Notes under the pieces: model-generated | What the model was told of the DNA's origin: nothing | The model's database searches: none | What the model saw: only the letters and a program-made list of their open reading frames with translations | Program-made: the position numbers and the translations under genes | Assembly (NCBI GenBank): GCA_036867785.1 | Contig: CP145418.1 | Location: 1 to 64,000, forward strand | DNA length: 64,000 bases | Direction of reading: 5' to 3' | Origin: Plasmodiophora brassicae | Lineage: Eukaryota; Endomyxa: Phytomyxea; Phytomyxea; Plasmodiophorida | Part shown: piece by piece, positions 33,829-44,196 of the stretch | Layout of the letters: every line of letters begins with the position of its first letter | Position numbering within the stretch: the stretch's first letter is position 1

Positions 33829-36295
33829 ATGGCCACCTTCCCCGCACCTTCCCCTCTCCTTCCCCGTACCCTTCCCCCTACGGGGTCGGGGGCACTGCGA
33901 CCCCGTCGGCGCAATCTTCGGCAAGAGAGGCGGTCTTTCGGGGCGTCTGCAGTTGACGAGTTGGTCGACAACGGTGTGCAACAGCGAATGCGTCCGCTCA
34001 CAACGTCGCAAGAAGATGTGGTTCGGCAGAGAGTCGGCGAGGCATTGGCCCGCATGGGCCTGCGCTTCTCAGCTCACGGCGGGCAACTGACTGGCAATCG
34101 CGTCCTGAAGCAGAACTCGCACAAGCAGTACAAGCAGCTCTACCGTCAGCTGGCTCTGTTCTGCAAACGAATTGGTGATTTTGAGTCATTGATCATTCTC
34201 GACGAGCGAGCTCCCACCGAATTCTGTCCATCGATGAGTGCAGACACACTCATGGCGTTCATCGATTTCAAGGTCCTGCCACCTGGCACTCCCGTTGTTG
34301 TGCATCGTGACGATGCCGTCAGTTCTCATCGCGTTGGTCCCGTTCTGGATTACTTCTCGAGACAGCCTATCCTCGCAACGGGTGCCTGGAACGATCCGAA
34401 CTCATGCAACCAGCTGTTGTCAGCTGTCAGTGATTTGCATGTTGCGAGGCACCAGAGCGGACAGTACTCAGAACCATGTCCTGCGTGTATTGTCGCGTAC
34501 CGGGACAATAATGTCTCGTGTAATTTTCACGCTGGAGTCCCGCGCTTGTGGAGATCGGGCTGCCCGCGATCGCATCAGAACGTGAAGAACCGGTACACCG
34601 TCGCGTGACGCAAATCGACCTCGTTGATTACACTGCGCAAGGTGATTCGCCTCTGATGCCACATGAACTGATCGCCATTCGCAAAGCGCTACTCAGCGCA
34701 GATCGATATGAGGGACTTCGTCTCTATACGATGATCCTTTTCCACTGCCAGCTCTTCCTCCGATCCGCCGAAGGGTGTCCATTCCGAATTGAAGACATTC
34801 TGACGAGTCTGGTATCTGTCAATCCCGATAATGGCGACGTTAACTGCATGGGCGTCAAGATCAAGGGCAAGGCTGATGGATCGTTTGTCCCGTTAATGAA
34901 ATGGCGCTGTACAGACGTTCCCGAACTATGCTTGGTTAGCCACCTGCTACTGTGGCTCAGCGTATCAGGCATAACGTCGGGTTACCTATTTCCCAAGAAG
35001 AAGGGTTCTAGTGACTGCTTCGATTTCACCACCTTTAACAACCAGTAGGTCTCGTATGGTGCACTTACGAATGTGTATTTGACGGCGAATCGTGTCCGTA
35101 GACTGAAGAAGCTGCTCTCGGACGTTGTTGGACGCGATGACGGGCGAGTTTGGGGAACGCATACCCTCCGAAAAACTGGCTATTTGTTAGCTATTTGGGG
35201 GAAAGGTGAACTGGGGCAGATCATGCTGTCAGCACGGCACAAAACCGTCGAAAGCGCTAAACGGTACTACGGATCGGCAGCAGCTTTCCTGAAGATGATA
35301 TCGCTTCAGAAGTAATTCGCATTCATGTGAACCTAACGCAATTTCGGAACTGACTCGTCAACAGGCGAAGCGCTTTGTTAACCGTCGATTACACATGGGA
35401 GGCGATCCACATGTCCGACCATAGAGAACTGGTGGCTCTGAACGAGAATCCCATCGGCGGCCTGCCGGATTTGTTTAGGCATGTACGGATCTTCGTCGAG
35501 AATTTGGTTGCTCAAAGAGTGCTGGCTCCGAACAAGACCAGAAACATCATAGCACTCTCACAAGCTATCCTGCAGGCGAGGGATCAGAGTATCGACGCGA
35601 AAATCGACAACATTCTTGCGCTGATGCAAGCGAAAGGGTTCGGCGACTTGACAGGACAACTTGTTGAGCTACTTGCAAGAAAGTATGCTCTACAAGGAGT
35701 TCAAGATCGTCATGCTCCTGATTCTGCCGATAACAATGCCGACCAGCGCCGCTCTGCTCGTGGGCGTAACCGGGCACGACCTGCTGTGTCTAGCGACAAG
35801 GATTCCAGTGGAGATGCGCCCGCCAACAATAACGATGCCTTCAACGCAGACGCTGAACGAGGACTTCATCAATCACAACCGCGTGCCCACGTTCCCATTG
35901 CTGGCAATGGGCGACAGGCAGGTGGAATTTCTGACGAGCAACCACGTAATGACCTTGAACCCGAACCTCGATCCGGGAAACGTCGTCGTCGTGAAGCAGG
36001 CGATTTTGACGTCGCTGATCGGGACATGTCGAACATTGATACGCACGCGAAGTTGCGAACGATGCGGCGTATTGAGATCCAGTGTGCAGGGAGGGCCAAG
36101 AATTCGTTCACGCCGTCCATGAGAACGTTCTATTATAATGTCCTGACCCCCGTCCTGAACTGTTTGAGGCGACATTGTAACGATGATGACGACGAATTCG
36201 CTAGACGATGGGGGGACCAGTTCGCGCACACAGATTTTAAGAAACGTCGGTGCCCGGGCTCGCATCCTTCGAACGGGTGCGGATGGCAGGGTTGA
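33829..36295 (+). mobile_element. Crypton-2, degraded tyrosine-recombinase DNA transposon
   Basis: The ATG at 33829 starts a protein alignable by eye with Crypton-1 over its whole length: FDxKVLPPGTPVV, AGVPRLWRSG, FHCQLFLRSAEG (first Arg), WGTHTLRKTGYLLAIWGKG (H-x-x-R box), SARHKTVESAKRYYGS (His and catalytic Tyr), and a tail with VLTPVLNCLRRHC and FAHTDFKKRRC. It carries one frameshift near 34560 and one in-frame TAG at 35046. A probable 53-bp intron lies at 35312-35364: removing it restores the frame and the match to Crypton-1 (WEAI against WEPI). The two copies are clearly diverged, so they are not a simple recent duplication. Confidence 0.85.
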
Positions 36296-36533
36296 ATAAA
36301 CAAATCCAATGCGCTGGATGCTGTTAAACCTTGTTGATAGGTAAGTAGGTATGTACAGGTATTCTGGCGGAGGTCACCGGCGCAGTTTTGTGACTGCGCA
36401 TTTTTGTGAGACCTTCCCTGCCCTTCTTCCGCCATAAAGGCACATTATTGGTTCCCGCGACGCACAGCGAAGCACTTATATGTAAAGCCGACAAAAGCGG
36501 GCATGGGTCTGGAACACGTACGTGGTACATACT
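36296..36533. other. Intergenic, end of the repeat-rich zone
   Basis: No gene or repeat is recognised. From here rightward the window changes from mobile elements to closely spaced host genes. Confidence 0.4.
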
Positions 36534-37244
36534 TTACGCCTGACAGGATGCCGTGAGATCAACGACTGTGTCCGGTTCCAGCACGTATCGCTTGGCGATG
36601 TCGTGCACGCCATCGAAAATCCATTGTCGGACACGTATTAATCCGCATGCAACGCCGATGGTAGAGATCACAATTTCCAGGGCCGTCTGGGTGACGAAGC
36701 CGTCGTAGAGGGTGCCATGTAAACAGAGATGCAGTATGTGAGGGGCGCCAATATTGACGATGATGCAGAATGGCCCTAGGCCAACCGCTGCCGGTAACAG
36801 TATACCGTATACGACATGTAAACCGTTGATGTCGGTGAATGCTTGCCAGTGTGGGCTCTCCCTGGAAAGGGCGAGTTCGATCGTCTTCATGATGAACCCG
36901 CTCCCCAAGATGATCCCTATGAGGAGGACGTTTGTCACCAGGAGGCATATGTGGTACAGACGCCGGCGTTGTCCGGATTGGTCAACAAACGTGTACGGCT
37001 GCAAACAGAGTTCGCACTGCCAATACGAATCTGTCTTACACGACGACAGACGCCATTCGTTGAGACATCGGCGATGAACGAACTTCATTGTGCCTCGACA
37101 GGCGCAGGGTTGGATCAAACCTTGGCCGCTATCGAAGCAAATGCGGCAAGTGGGCGATTGGTCTGCCGACGACGCGTTCTGAATTGGCGCTGCCAGCTCA
37201 CCAGTCGGGCGGTTCAAACGCTCTTCGCCATCCGCCTCAGCCAT
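36534..37244 (-). CDS. RING-CH (MARCH-type) membrane E3 ubiquitin ligase
   Basis: 236 codons from the ATG at 37244. The N-terminal third holds a RING-CH finger: CRICFD, CACRGTMKFVHRRCLNEW, CELC, i.e. C-x2-C ... C-x-C-x4-H-x2-C ... C-x2-C. This variant, with Cys in the fourth position and His in the fifth, is specific to MARCH/Doa10-type ligases. After the finger come three or more hydrophobic segments (LYHICLLVTNVLLIGIILG; LLPAAVGLGPFCIIVNIG; ALEIVISTIGVACGL). It should sit in an internal membrane and ubiquitinate membrane clients. A GTG six codons upstream is in frame, but the ATG is the sensible start. It appears intronless and intact, and is the first host gene next to the Crypton pair. 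Confidence 0.88.
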   Translation of the reverse strand: MAEADGEERLNRPTGELAAPIQNASSADQSPTCRICFDSGQGLIQPCACRGTMKFVHRRCLNEWRLSSCKTDSYWQCELCLQPYTFVDQSGQRRRLYHICLLVTNVLLIGIILGSGFIMKTIELALSRESPHWQAFTDINGLHVVYGILLPAAVGLGPFCIIVNIGAPHILHLCLHGTLYDGFVTQTALEIVISTIGVACGLIRVRQWIFDGVHDIAKRYVLEPDTVVDLTASCQA

Positions 37245-37405
37245 TGTGGGCGGCGACGGCACCTCGAACAGGATCGATTAGCAACGACAGGAAAATATCT
37301 GGATGATTTCAGCAAGTATCCACCATCGGCGCAAGTCCTGCAACCGTCGGATATTTAAGGGCTTGCGGTTTATCATACTCTGCTACGTACGCAGCAACTC
37401 AATGC

Positions 37406-39721
37406 CTAGTAGGGTAGTTCAGGTTCCCATCGTTGCCGGATCTTCTTGGATGCCTGCGCCAGTTTCTGAACCCTCTCCTCTATGTACTCGTCAACCTCGA
37501 ACTCCTTGCGCCGGAAGTGGTACGTCGCCAGTTGTTCGAGCAGATCGAACTCGGACGGTAGGTTCCCCTTGACGGTGGCCCAATCCGGGAATAGGCCCGG
37601 GAACCGATCCTTCATGAAATCGGGAATCAGGTAGTCCAGGCGCGGGCTCCGTTGGACCTTGGGCGGCGGCGGGGGCGCCCGTTTGAATGACTGGCGGAAC
37701 GGAACCTGCTTGGACGCGATCTGGATCATGCGCGCCTCAATGTTCTGCAACGTGCAGCCGGCCGGCATCCAGCTATGCCTGGATGCCATCTGCAGCAGAT
37801 CGCGCAATGGCCTGGGCCTGCTGACATAGGGTAGGTGCGGCACGGGCCCGTTCACGTCCAGGGCATCGTCCTTGCTCGTGTCACGGACGTAGGTACCCAC
37901 CAGGTCGTCATCGTCCTCGTAGACGATGTTGTAGCGCACCCAGTCCTCCCATGCGTCGTACGCCCTGTTGTTCGAGTCGCTGTACAGCCGCCAGATATCG
38001 ACAGCGACCTCGTAGAGCGACGATTGTAAGGCGCCGACCAGGGCCGATATCATGATCTCGTCCAGGAGCGGCATGAACCACTTGCCGACCGGCTTCAGGA
38101 CCATCTTCAGGACGTCGACACGCCCGGTACGGCCGCATTGCATGCCGGCCCGATACAGACCGAGGGCCGCCTCTCCCGACCTGGACCGCGCATGGAGGAC
38201 GTGCCGAAGCAGGACGCCGTCCTGGACGACAACCGCGCGCTCCAGCATGTGGGCCAGCTCCCGGTCCACGATGCCTTCGCCGTCGAGTGTCGGCTCCATA
38301 ACGGCGATAACATCGTCGATGAAGTCGACATCGTTGGCGTCGGCGGCCAGTAGCAGCGCCTGGCCAAGGGCGGCGTCGGACATCTCGGCCAGGAGCCAGC
38401 GGGCGACCTGCATGGATCCTTTGGCCGTTCGTCGTGCCGCATGCATGGCCTCTGCCAGGGCCATGTTAACCGACGATTCCGCGATGTGCGGCAGAATGCG
38501 CTTCAACGTGCTCAGGTGACCGTCGGCCGCCGATCTGACCAATGCTCGCTCAACGACCGCGCCAGGGATACCGCCGGCCGCCAACGCCGCATCGACGGCG
38601 GGTGCGTCCCCGGTCGCGCATGCCACCTCGAATCGGGCGACCGTTCGCTGATCGACGCCGTCCTGCATGAGGATGCTGCTGCGGGCGTCTTTGTTCGTGC
38701 GCCCCGGTGTGGTACCAGCATTGGCAGTACTGCAGCGCGTGCGCAAGATCTCAATCAGTTCGTCATCGGGATGGTAAAACCCCAGCAGGAGGTCCTCGTC
38801 CACACGGAGAATGCGCTGGGCGAAATCGCGATCGGGAAGAACATGGCCTCGCCAGATGTTGCATATTCTGTCGACATGACAGTCGCGAACGGCGCTACCC
38901 AGAGCGGACAGTACAATGTACCGACGATCGCCTGTGCTGACACGTAGAGCAACGTCCAAGAGCGTGGCCCAGTGACGATCCCGCCGGCGACCGGCGTGCC
39001 ACGCCAGCGTTTCACCTGCCCATGGCATGGCCCGACGCATCAACAGCTCCACGATGTGTACGACGGGCGCAGTCAGCAGCGTTTCCGAGTAGGACAATGT
39101 GGCGAGCTTCACGGCCGACACCGATGCAGCGATTCGCATGTCGCTGTGGGTGCCATACGACGACTGCAGCAATTGCTTGACGCAGGGCGCGTGTAGGCGT
39201 TGGCTGACGAACCATAGCGCCATGGACGACTGCCGGGCGGATTGCGACTCGATCGGCGCGCCTCCCAGGCATGACGCGGCGTCGACCGCTGCCCGGATAC
39301 GATCTGTCCCGGCGCCGGCCTGCGCAAGGGCGTGCTCGACTAGCGCACGATGCCCATGGAACGCAGCATGGACCGCAGCGGCACTCCAGGCACGCGCATG
39401 ATCCGATTCCCCTGCGTCGACTAGGTGTCGCCGAATTCCGGACAGGTCGTTACGTTGGGCGTGCAACAGAACGGCGAAAAGCGGATGGTCGGGCGACAAG
39501 GTCACTCGCGCATTCCAGTCTCGTTCTGTTGCCGACCAGGGGCGCAGCGCCTGACGCTGTTGTTGAGCAGACTCGATCCACGTGGTGCGGTAGTAGACGA
39601 GCGTCACGAACTGACTGACGATCACTGTCAGGACGGTGATCTTGCACCAAAGCGACGCGATGCTCGTGGCCCTCATTCGTGTCGCGCCTGTGCGGTTAGA
39701 CGGCAGGCGCGCGCACGTCAT
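37406..39721 (-). CDS. Large single-pass protein with helical repeats, unknown
   Basis: 771 codons without an intron, ATG at 39721 (another in-frame ATG lies 15 codons on, just before the membrane segment). A short basic lead is followed by one hydrophobic segment (ITVLTVIVSQFVTLVYY, about residues 29-45), so the rest is probably on one side of a membrane. The body is made of Ala/Leu/His-rich helical pairs (LFAVLLHAQRNDLSGIRRHL, AAVHAAFHGHRALVEHAL, ALVRSAADGHLSTLKRILPH) that look like divergent ankyrin-like repeats. A proline run (RAPPPPPKV) and a charged helical tail (EEYIEERVQKLAQ-like) finish it. I do not recognise the family. Composition, length and clean frame make it a real gene. Confidence 0.75.
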   Translation of the reverse strand: MTCARLPSNRTGATRMRATSIASLWCKITVLTVIVSQFVTLVYYRTTWIESAQQQRQALRPWSATERDWNARVTLSPDHPLFAVLLHAQRNDLSGIRRHLVDAGESDHARAWSAAAVHAAFHGHRALVEHALAQAGAGTDRIRAAVDAASCLGGAPIESQSARQSSMALWFVSQRLHAPCVKQLLQSSYGTHSDMRIAASVSAVKLATLSYSETLLTAPVVHIVELLMRRAMPWAGETLAWHAGRRRDRHWATLLDVALRVSTGDRRYIVLSALGSAVRDCHVDRICNIWRGHVLPDRDFAQRILRVDEDLLLGFYHPDDELIEILRTRCSTANAGTTPGRTNKDARSSILMQDGVDQRTVARFEVACATGDAPAVDAALAAGGIPGAVVERALVRSAADGHLSTLKRILPHIAESSVNMALAEAMHAARRTAKGSMQVARWLLAEMSDAALGQALLLAADANDVDFIDDVIAVMEPTLDGEGIVDRELAHMLERAVVVQDGVLLRHVLHARSRSGEAALGLYRAGMQCGRTGRVDVLKMVLKPVGKWFMPLLDEIMISALVGALQSSLYEVAVDIWRLYSDSNNRAYDAWEDWVRYNIVYEDDDDLVGTYVRDTSKDDALDVNGPVPHLPYVSRPRPLRDLLQMASRHSWMPAGCTLQNIEARMIQIASKQVPFRQSFKRAPPPPPKVQRSPRLDYLIPDFMKDRFPGLFPDWATVKGNLPSEFDLLEQLATYHFRRKEFEVDEYIEERVQKLAQASKKIRQRWEPELPY

Positions 39722-39985
39722 CACGTGACATCGTTATCGTCCCCTAGTTGCTGATGGGCTGTGACCCGACGTCATGCCAGCATATGCGCACAGTAGGGAG
39801 CGCGCGGTGGCCGCCTGCGGTCGTACGGCCGACTTACCATGTCTAAGGCGGGAGCGAATGCTGGCCAGGGTGGGTGCGAAGTCCGTGGCGGAGTCCGTCG
39901 CTGAGTGCCTCGCGCATCACCATTTGCACGTCGTCGGTACGTGTGCCTGGCAGCTGCCCGGAGCGTCCCCACGCCACCATCAATC
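39722..39985. promoter_or_regulatory. Shared divergent upstream region
   Basis: 264 bp separate the starts of the minus-strand large membrane protein gene and the plus-strand PABPN1-like gene, so both promoters must be here. I see no convincing TATA or other motif. Confidence 0.45.
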
Positions 39986-40678
39986 ATGTCGACGGCGTCC
40001 ATGGTCATCGAATCGGTTGACGATTCCTCCGATGACATCACCGATGTTGAAGCCATGAAGCGTCGCGTGAAGGAGATGGAGGAAGAGGCCGCCAAGATCG
40101 AGGCGACGATCGCCGCGGACCCGTCATCCACGACGCTGCCGGCCGGCGCCGCCTCCGACGCATCCGGAAAGGATGCCGGCGCCGCTTCTGGATCCAACGC
40201 CGCCTCTGTGGTCGTCAACGGCCCCGATTCGGACCTACGCTCGGTCTATGTCGGCAATGTCGACTATGGGACGACGCCGGAGGAATTGCAGACGTTCTTC
40301 CAGTCGTGCGGCGTTGTCAATCGCATCACGATTGTGTGCGACAAGATGACGGGCCACCCGAAAGGGTACGCCTACGTTGAGTTCGTCGACCAGGAGTCGG
40401 TGGCCAACGCCATGCTGTTGAACGACAGCGAATTCCGATCTCGGGTCCTGAAGATCTCGCCGAAACGGACGAACGTGCCCGGGTTCGCCAGGGGCCAGGT
40501 AGGCAGCGCGCGTTGTCGCAACTTGGTTATTGCTGTCGGGACGATAACTGACATGACGGTCGTGCTTGCTGTGTAGCGACGATTCGGCGGTCGGCGTCGT
40601 GGTGCGGGGCGGTTCCCGGGTGGATACGGCCGATTCCGGGGTCGGGGTCGACGCGCTCCCCACCCGTATCATGGGTAG
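39986..40678 (+). CDS. PABPN1: Nuclear poly(A)-binding protein, PABPN1/PABP2 type
   Basis: Two exons, 39986-40498 and 40577-40678, with a 78-bp GT-AG intron in phase 0; 204 residues. An acidic N-terminus with a coiled coil (MKRRVKEMEEEAAKIEATI) leads into a single RRM: SVYVGNVDYGTTPEELQTFF (RNP2) and KGYAYVEFVD (RNP1), then LKISPKRTNVPGF, a hallmark of PABPN1. The second exon encodes an Arg/Gly tail (RRFGGRRRGAGRFPGGYGR ... RAPHPYHG), again as in PABPN1, where it is methylated and aids RNA binding. The protein controls poly(A) tail length in the nucleus. The ATG at 39986 was chosen because the upstream frame begins only with a non-ATG codon. Confidence 0.95.
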
Positions 40679-41300
40679 GCGGTCGCTTCCGTTCGATGCG
40701 CGCTCTACGTCCAGCAAATACACCGGGGCAAACGAGTACATAACGCGGGCCTGGACGGCCTGCACGTCCATGGGCCAGGCATGGGTGGGCGCCTGGGACC
40801 ATGTTGAGGGCTGGCACCCGGCGTCAGATATTTGTTGAGCCGCGCCCCGTTACACTGACCGCACGGCCGCCAGATTCGAGGTCTTCCGCTGCGCTCTCTG
40901 ACGCGGTACGACGGGCGGCGGACAGTGGCATAGTCGACAGGGTTCCGCTGCGCTCCTGGGCAAGGCGCGCTCGACCGAGTACTCGCGGTCATGTCTGCCT
41001 CTCGTTGTGGGCGTCTGCAGAGGCCATCCGTAGACACGGATGCCATGGACGACCGTCGCCGGCCCGGCCGCTGCCATCATCGGCCCGTGCAGTACCTGCG
41101 ATTCCAGGGCGATTTCACCGGGCGACCCCAGGTCCGTCCGTCTGCCCGCGCCCTGCCACCCGTTCGTGCGGCGCCCCTGACAGCGAATCGCGTTTGGGGC
41201 AGACCCGGTCGCAGTCGGTGCCCGCAGCCGCCCCATTGTGTACGCGGCCCGGGTCGGCACCCAGCAAGCCCTGCCTGACGCGGCAGGGCCCGTACCTGGC
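40679..41300. other. Intergenic or 5' part of the PH-like gene
   Basis: No exon could be fixed with confidence. Several open frames run in parallel, as usual in GC-rich DNA. The first exon of the following PH-like gene probably lies here; an ATG near 41045 is one candidate. Confidence 0.35.
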
Positions 41301-41304
41301 GCGT

Positions 41305-41886
41305 CCGTCACCGACGACTGCGCCGCCCCTGGCCTCCCTGGTCCAGCGCCTGAAGCGCGGCATCCCGGTCACCAAGTACGGGTCGACGGGCGCCCAGAAG
41401 AAGCGCCTCGTGAGGCTCAGCGACGACGGCACGGACGTCATCTGGGGCCGGTCCTTGCATCGAACGTCGGGCACGCGTACGTCCTCCATTCGGCCCCGTC
41501 TGCACTTGTGCCGGGTACTCACGTGACGGCCTGCACGTGCAGTGGCCCTCGCCGAGGTGCACTCGATCGTGGTGGGCCCGCGTACGCCCGCCTTCCGCGC
41601 GTACGACTGGGACGCCGGCCAGCCCTGGCTGTGCGTCTCGCTGGTCGCCGAGCGCCGCACGCTGGACGTCGAGTGCCGCAGCATCGACGACCTGCGCTGC
41701 GTCGTCCTGGGCATGCAGGCGCACGCGCCGCTGTCGCACGAGTTCATGTCGCACGGGCGTCTCCTGTGGTGCCGAGCCCTGCTGCGCGCCCTGCGCCTGG
41801 CGCGCCTCGCCGGCCTGCCCGTCCTGCAGCTGCTGCAGGGCCTGGAGGTCGATGCGAAACGCGCCGCCGCGCTGGCCAGCGCCTGA
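41305..41886 (+). CDS. PH-like domain protein (exon boundaries approximate)
   Basis: Two coding stretches in different frames make one pleckstrin-homology-like domain. The first, about 41320-41455, reads SLVQRLKRGIPVTKYGST, then QKKRLVRLSDDGTDVIWG, the first strands of a PH fold. After an intron of roughly 80-90 bp ending near 41540 comes ALAEVHSIVVGPRTPAF, RAYDWDAGQPWLCVSLVAE, RRTLDVECRSIDDLRCVVLG, ending with the C-terminal helix and a stop at 41886. Such domains bind phosphoinositides or proteins at membranes. I could not fix the splice sites or the start codon, so the annotation is partial at its 5' end. Confidence 0.65.
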
Positions 41887-41946
41887 TCCGCAGCAGACGA
41901 ACGATCGTGACGATACATACAGGGGGAACGCAGTACGCGCGGGTGT

Positions 41947-42408
41947 CTATTCGAGGTAGAGGCCGAAGACGGTGACGACGGCCCAGACCGTCTCGGTCTT
42001 CATCGAGTACGACGCCCAGTTGTCGGTCTTGTCGTCCCACAGGCACCGGGAGGCGACCCGGGCGCCCTGGCCGCGCACCTCGCCGATCGTCGTCTGCACG
42101 ACGACCTTGTACCGCTGGAACTTGAGCGCCTTGACGCCGTCCTTGATGCCGTTGGAGATGGCCAGCGACACGTCCCTGGCCTTGTCGTGGTCGTACGCGA
42201 ACCCGTCCAGGTGCGCGTGCATCACCGATTTGATGACGCTGTCGACCTGGTACGTCTGGAACAGGGCGCCCTCCTTCGGCGTCATGCGGTACGTGGGCTC
42301 CCAGATCTCGATCCGCGGCCGCGTGCTGTTGCTGCTGCTGGCCGCGGCGGCGCCCGCACCCGGCACACCCGCCGCACCCGTCGCCACCGACGACCCTTCA
42401 CCCTCCAT
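41947..42408 (-). CDS. Tctex-type dynein light chain
   Basis: 153 residues in one exon from the ATG at 42408. A low-complexity Gly/Ala/Ser lead of about 30 residues precedes a Tctex1 domain: IEIWEPTYRMTPKEGALFQ, VDSVIKSVMHAHLDGFAYD, ISNGIKDGVKALKFQRYKVVVQ, TIGEVRGQGARVASRCLWD and a C-terminal TETVWAVVTVFGLYLE. The last strands are typical of the Tctex1 domain family (DYNLT2/TCTEX1D group), found in axonemal and intraflagellar dyneins. It supports a flagellated life stage. It is divergently arranged with the coiled-coil gene that starts at 42570. Confidence 0.93.
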   Translation of the reverse strand: MEGEGSSVATGAAGVPGAGAAAASSSNSTRPRIEIWEPTYRMTPKEGALFQTYQVDSVIKSVMHAHLDGFAYDHDKARDVSLAISNGIKDGVKALKFQRYKVVVQTTIGEVRGQGARVASRCLWDDKTDNWASYSMKTETVWAVVTVFGLYLE

Positions 42409-42569
42409 CTGCCCGCCGGTCGTCGTCGTCGTCGTCGTCGCCGCCGCCGTTGTGCAACTCGGTCTGACTCAGGCACACACACAGCAGCAGGGTTGCTCTC
42501 CATCTTGACGGGGTCAGCGCGCGCTCGTCACATGCCTTGGCCCTGCACTGCCCATCGAGCAGCGGCAGC
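42409..42569. promoter_or_regulatory. Divergent promoter region, dynein light chain / coiled-coil gene
   Basis: 161 bp lie between the two start codons. Both promoters must share it. It contains a CGT/CGC-rich run (42421-42445) and CA-rich sequence near 42470. Confidence 0.5.
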
Positions 42570-44137
42570 ATGGACGCCGTCCTGGACGAGTACGCGTCCC
42601 GATGCGCCTCGCTGGACCTGCATTTGCGGGCCGATGCCGACGTGCTCGTGCGGCGCTGGCAGTCGTCGCTGGACGGCCTGGACGCGTCGCTGGCCGGCCG
42701 GCAGGGCGCCCTGCGATCCGCGGCGGACGCCTACCTGGACCGTCATGCGCCGCGCCTGACGCGGGACATGATGGCGGCGTTCCAGGCCGACCTGCAGGAA
42801 TCCCTGCGACGCCTGCAGGCCGACCACGACGAGCAGGTCAGCGCGCTGATCCACCGGGTCGTTGGCGAGGGGCACCAGGCGGCCCAGGCCGCGTTGCAGT
42901 CGGCCGTCGCCGACCTGCAGGCGCGATGGCAGACGACCCGATCGCAGCTGGTCGAGTCGGTCCGGGAGCGCGCCCGGCGCCAGGCGCTCGACGCGGTCGC
43001 CGACGCGGAACGCGCCCTACGCGACGACGTCGACAGGGACGCCGAGCGGATCGGCGCCGAGGCCCGCGCCGAGATCGCCGACCAGATCCAGGCCGAGCGG
43101 CACCGCCTCGAGCAGGAACGCCAGCGACGCCTGGCGGCCGTCGAGCAGCGGCTGAAGGACGACGGCGAGCGACGCCTCGAAGCCGTACGACGCGAAGCGC
43201 AGGCGGCGCTCAGCAAGCAGCTGCAGGAGGTTCGCGGCCGGCACCAACGCGACATGGCCGGCAAGGAGAAGGTGCGGCCGCGACGACGACGCGCCCGCGT
43301 GGATGTCTGACACCAGCCCGCGTGCCAGGCACTGCTGGGCGAGCTGGGCGCCCAGGCCGCCCAGCAACGCGCGGAGCAGGAGGCGTCCTGCAGGGCGCGC
43401 GCCAAGGCCCACGAGCGGCGCCTGCGCAAGGACATTGACGCGGACCAGGCCCGGCACGCCGCCCGGTTCCAGGCGGACCTGGACGCCGCCCTGCAGGCGC
43501 AGACCGAGCAGTCGCTGAAGGCGTACAGGTGCAAGGTCGCCGCCGAATGGCGCCTGCAGGCCGACCGGATGCGCCAGGAGGCGCGCGCCCAGGCCGACCA
43601 GCGCCTGCAGGAGCAGCGCCGCGCCATCGACGCCGACCACGACGAGCGCATCGAGCGCCTGCGCGCCGACCTGCAGCGCCAGGTCGAGGCCGACCAGCAG
43701 GCCCAGAAGCAGGACGCAGAACGCCGACTGCAGGACGAGATACGCGCCCTGGAAGGTACAAACGTGATGCGGTGCGGCCGGCGACACGGTGCTGACCGGG
43801 GGTGATCGCAGGCGAGTTCGAGGCCGCCCGCCAGCAATGGGAGCAGACGATCAGGGAGGCGGCCGCCGGTGAGCGCGCCGCCGCCCTGGACGCGCTGCGA
43901 CAGCGGCTGGAGACGCGCCGGCAGCACTGCATTCAGCAGGTGGCCGACGACGTCTGCGCGCAGCACAGGCGGGCGATCGACGAGGAGTGGGCGCGCCACG
44001 CCCGGTCGACGGCGACGGCAGCGGCCCCGGCGCCATGGGCGACGATCGACCCGGACCTGATCGCGCGCGTCCAGGCGCTCTCCGGCCGCATCGCCGACCT
44101 GCACCAGGGGAAGGCGGACGTGGAGGCGCCCATATAA
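42570..44137 (+). CDS. Long coiled-coil protein, three exons, unknown
   Basis: Exons 42570-43271, 43329-43755 and 43812-44137 with introns of 57 and 56 bp; phases agree and give 484 residues. Almost the whole protein is charged heptad-like helix rich in Ala, Arg, Gln, Glu and Asp (for example LQARWQTTRSQLVESVRERA and RHRLEQERQRRLAAVEQRL), ending with LIARVQALSGRIADLHQGK. No other domain is seen. Its shared promoter with a Tctex dynein light chain suggests, but does not show, a ciliary or centriolar role. It is convergent with GOT1, with 59 bp between the stop codons. Confidence 0.8.
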
Positions 44138-44196
44138 CACGGTGGCTGCTCGCATAGGGGGATCTCGTGTATGGACCGGTCGGGTCGGGGCGCCCA

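Noticed and set aside
31379-36295. DIRS-type retrotransposon as an explanation of the tyrosine recombinases
   Set aside because: No reverse transcriptase, RNase H or split direct repeats accompany the recombinase frames; Crypton fits better.
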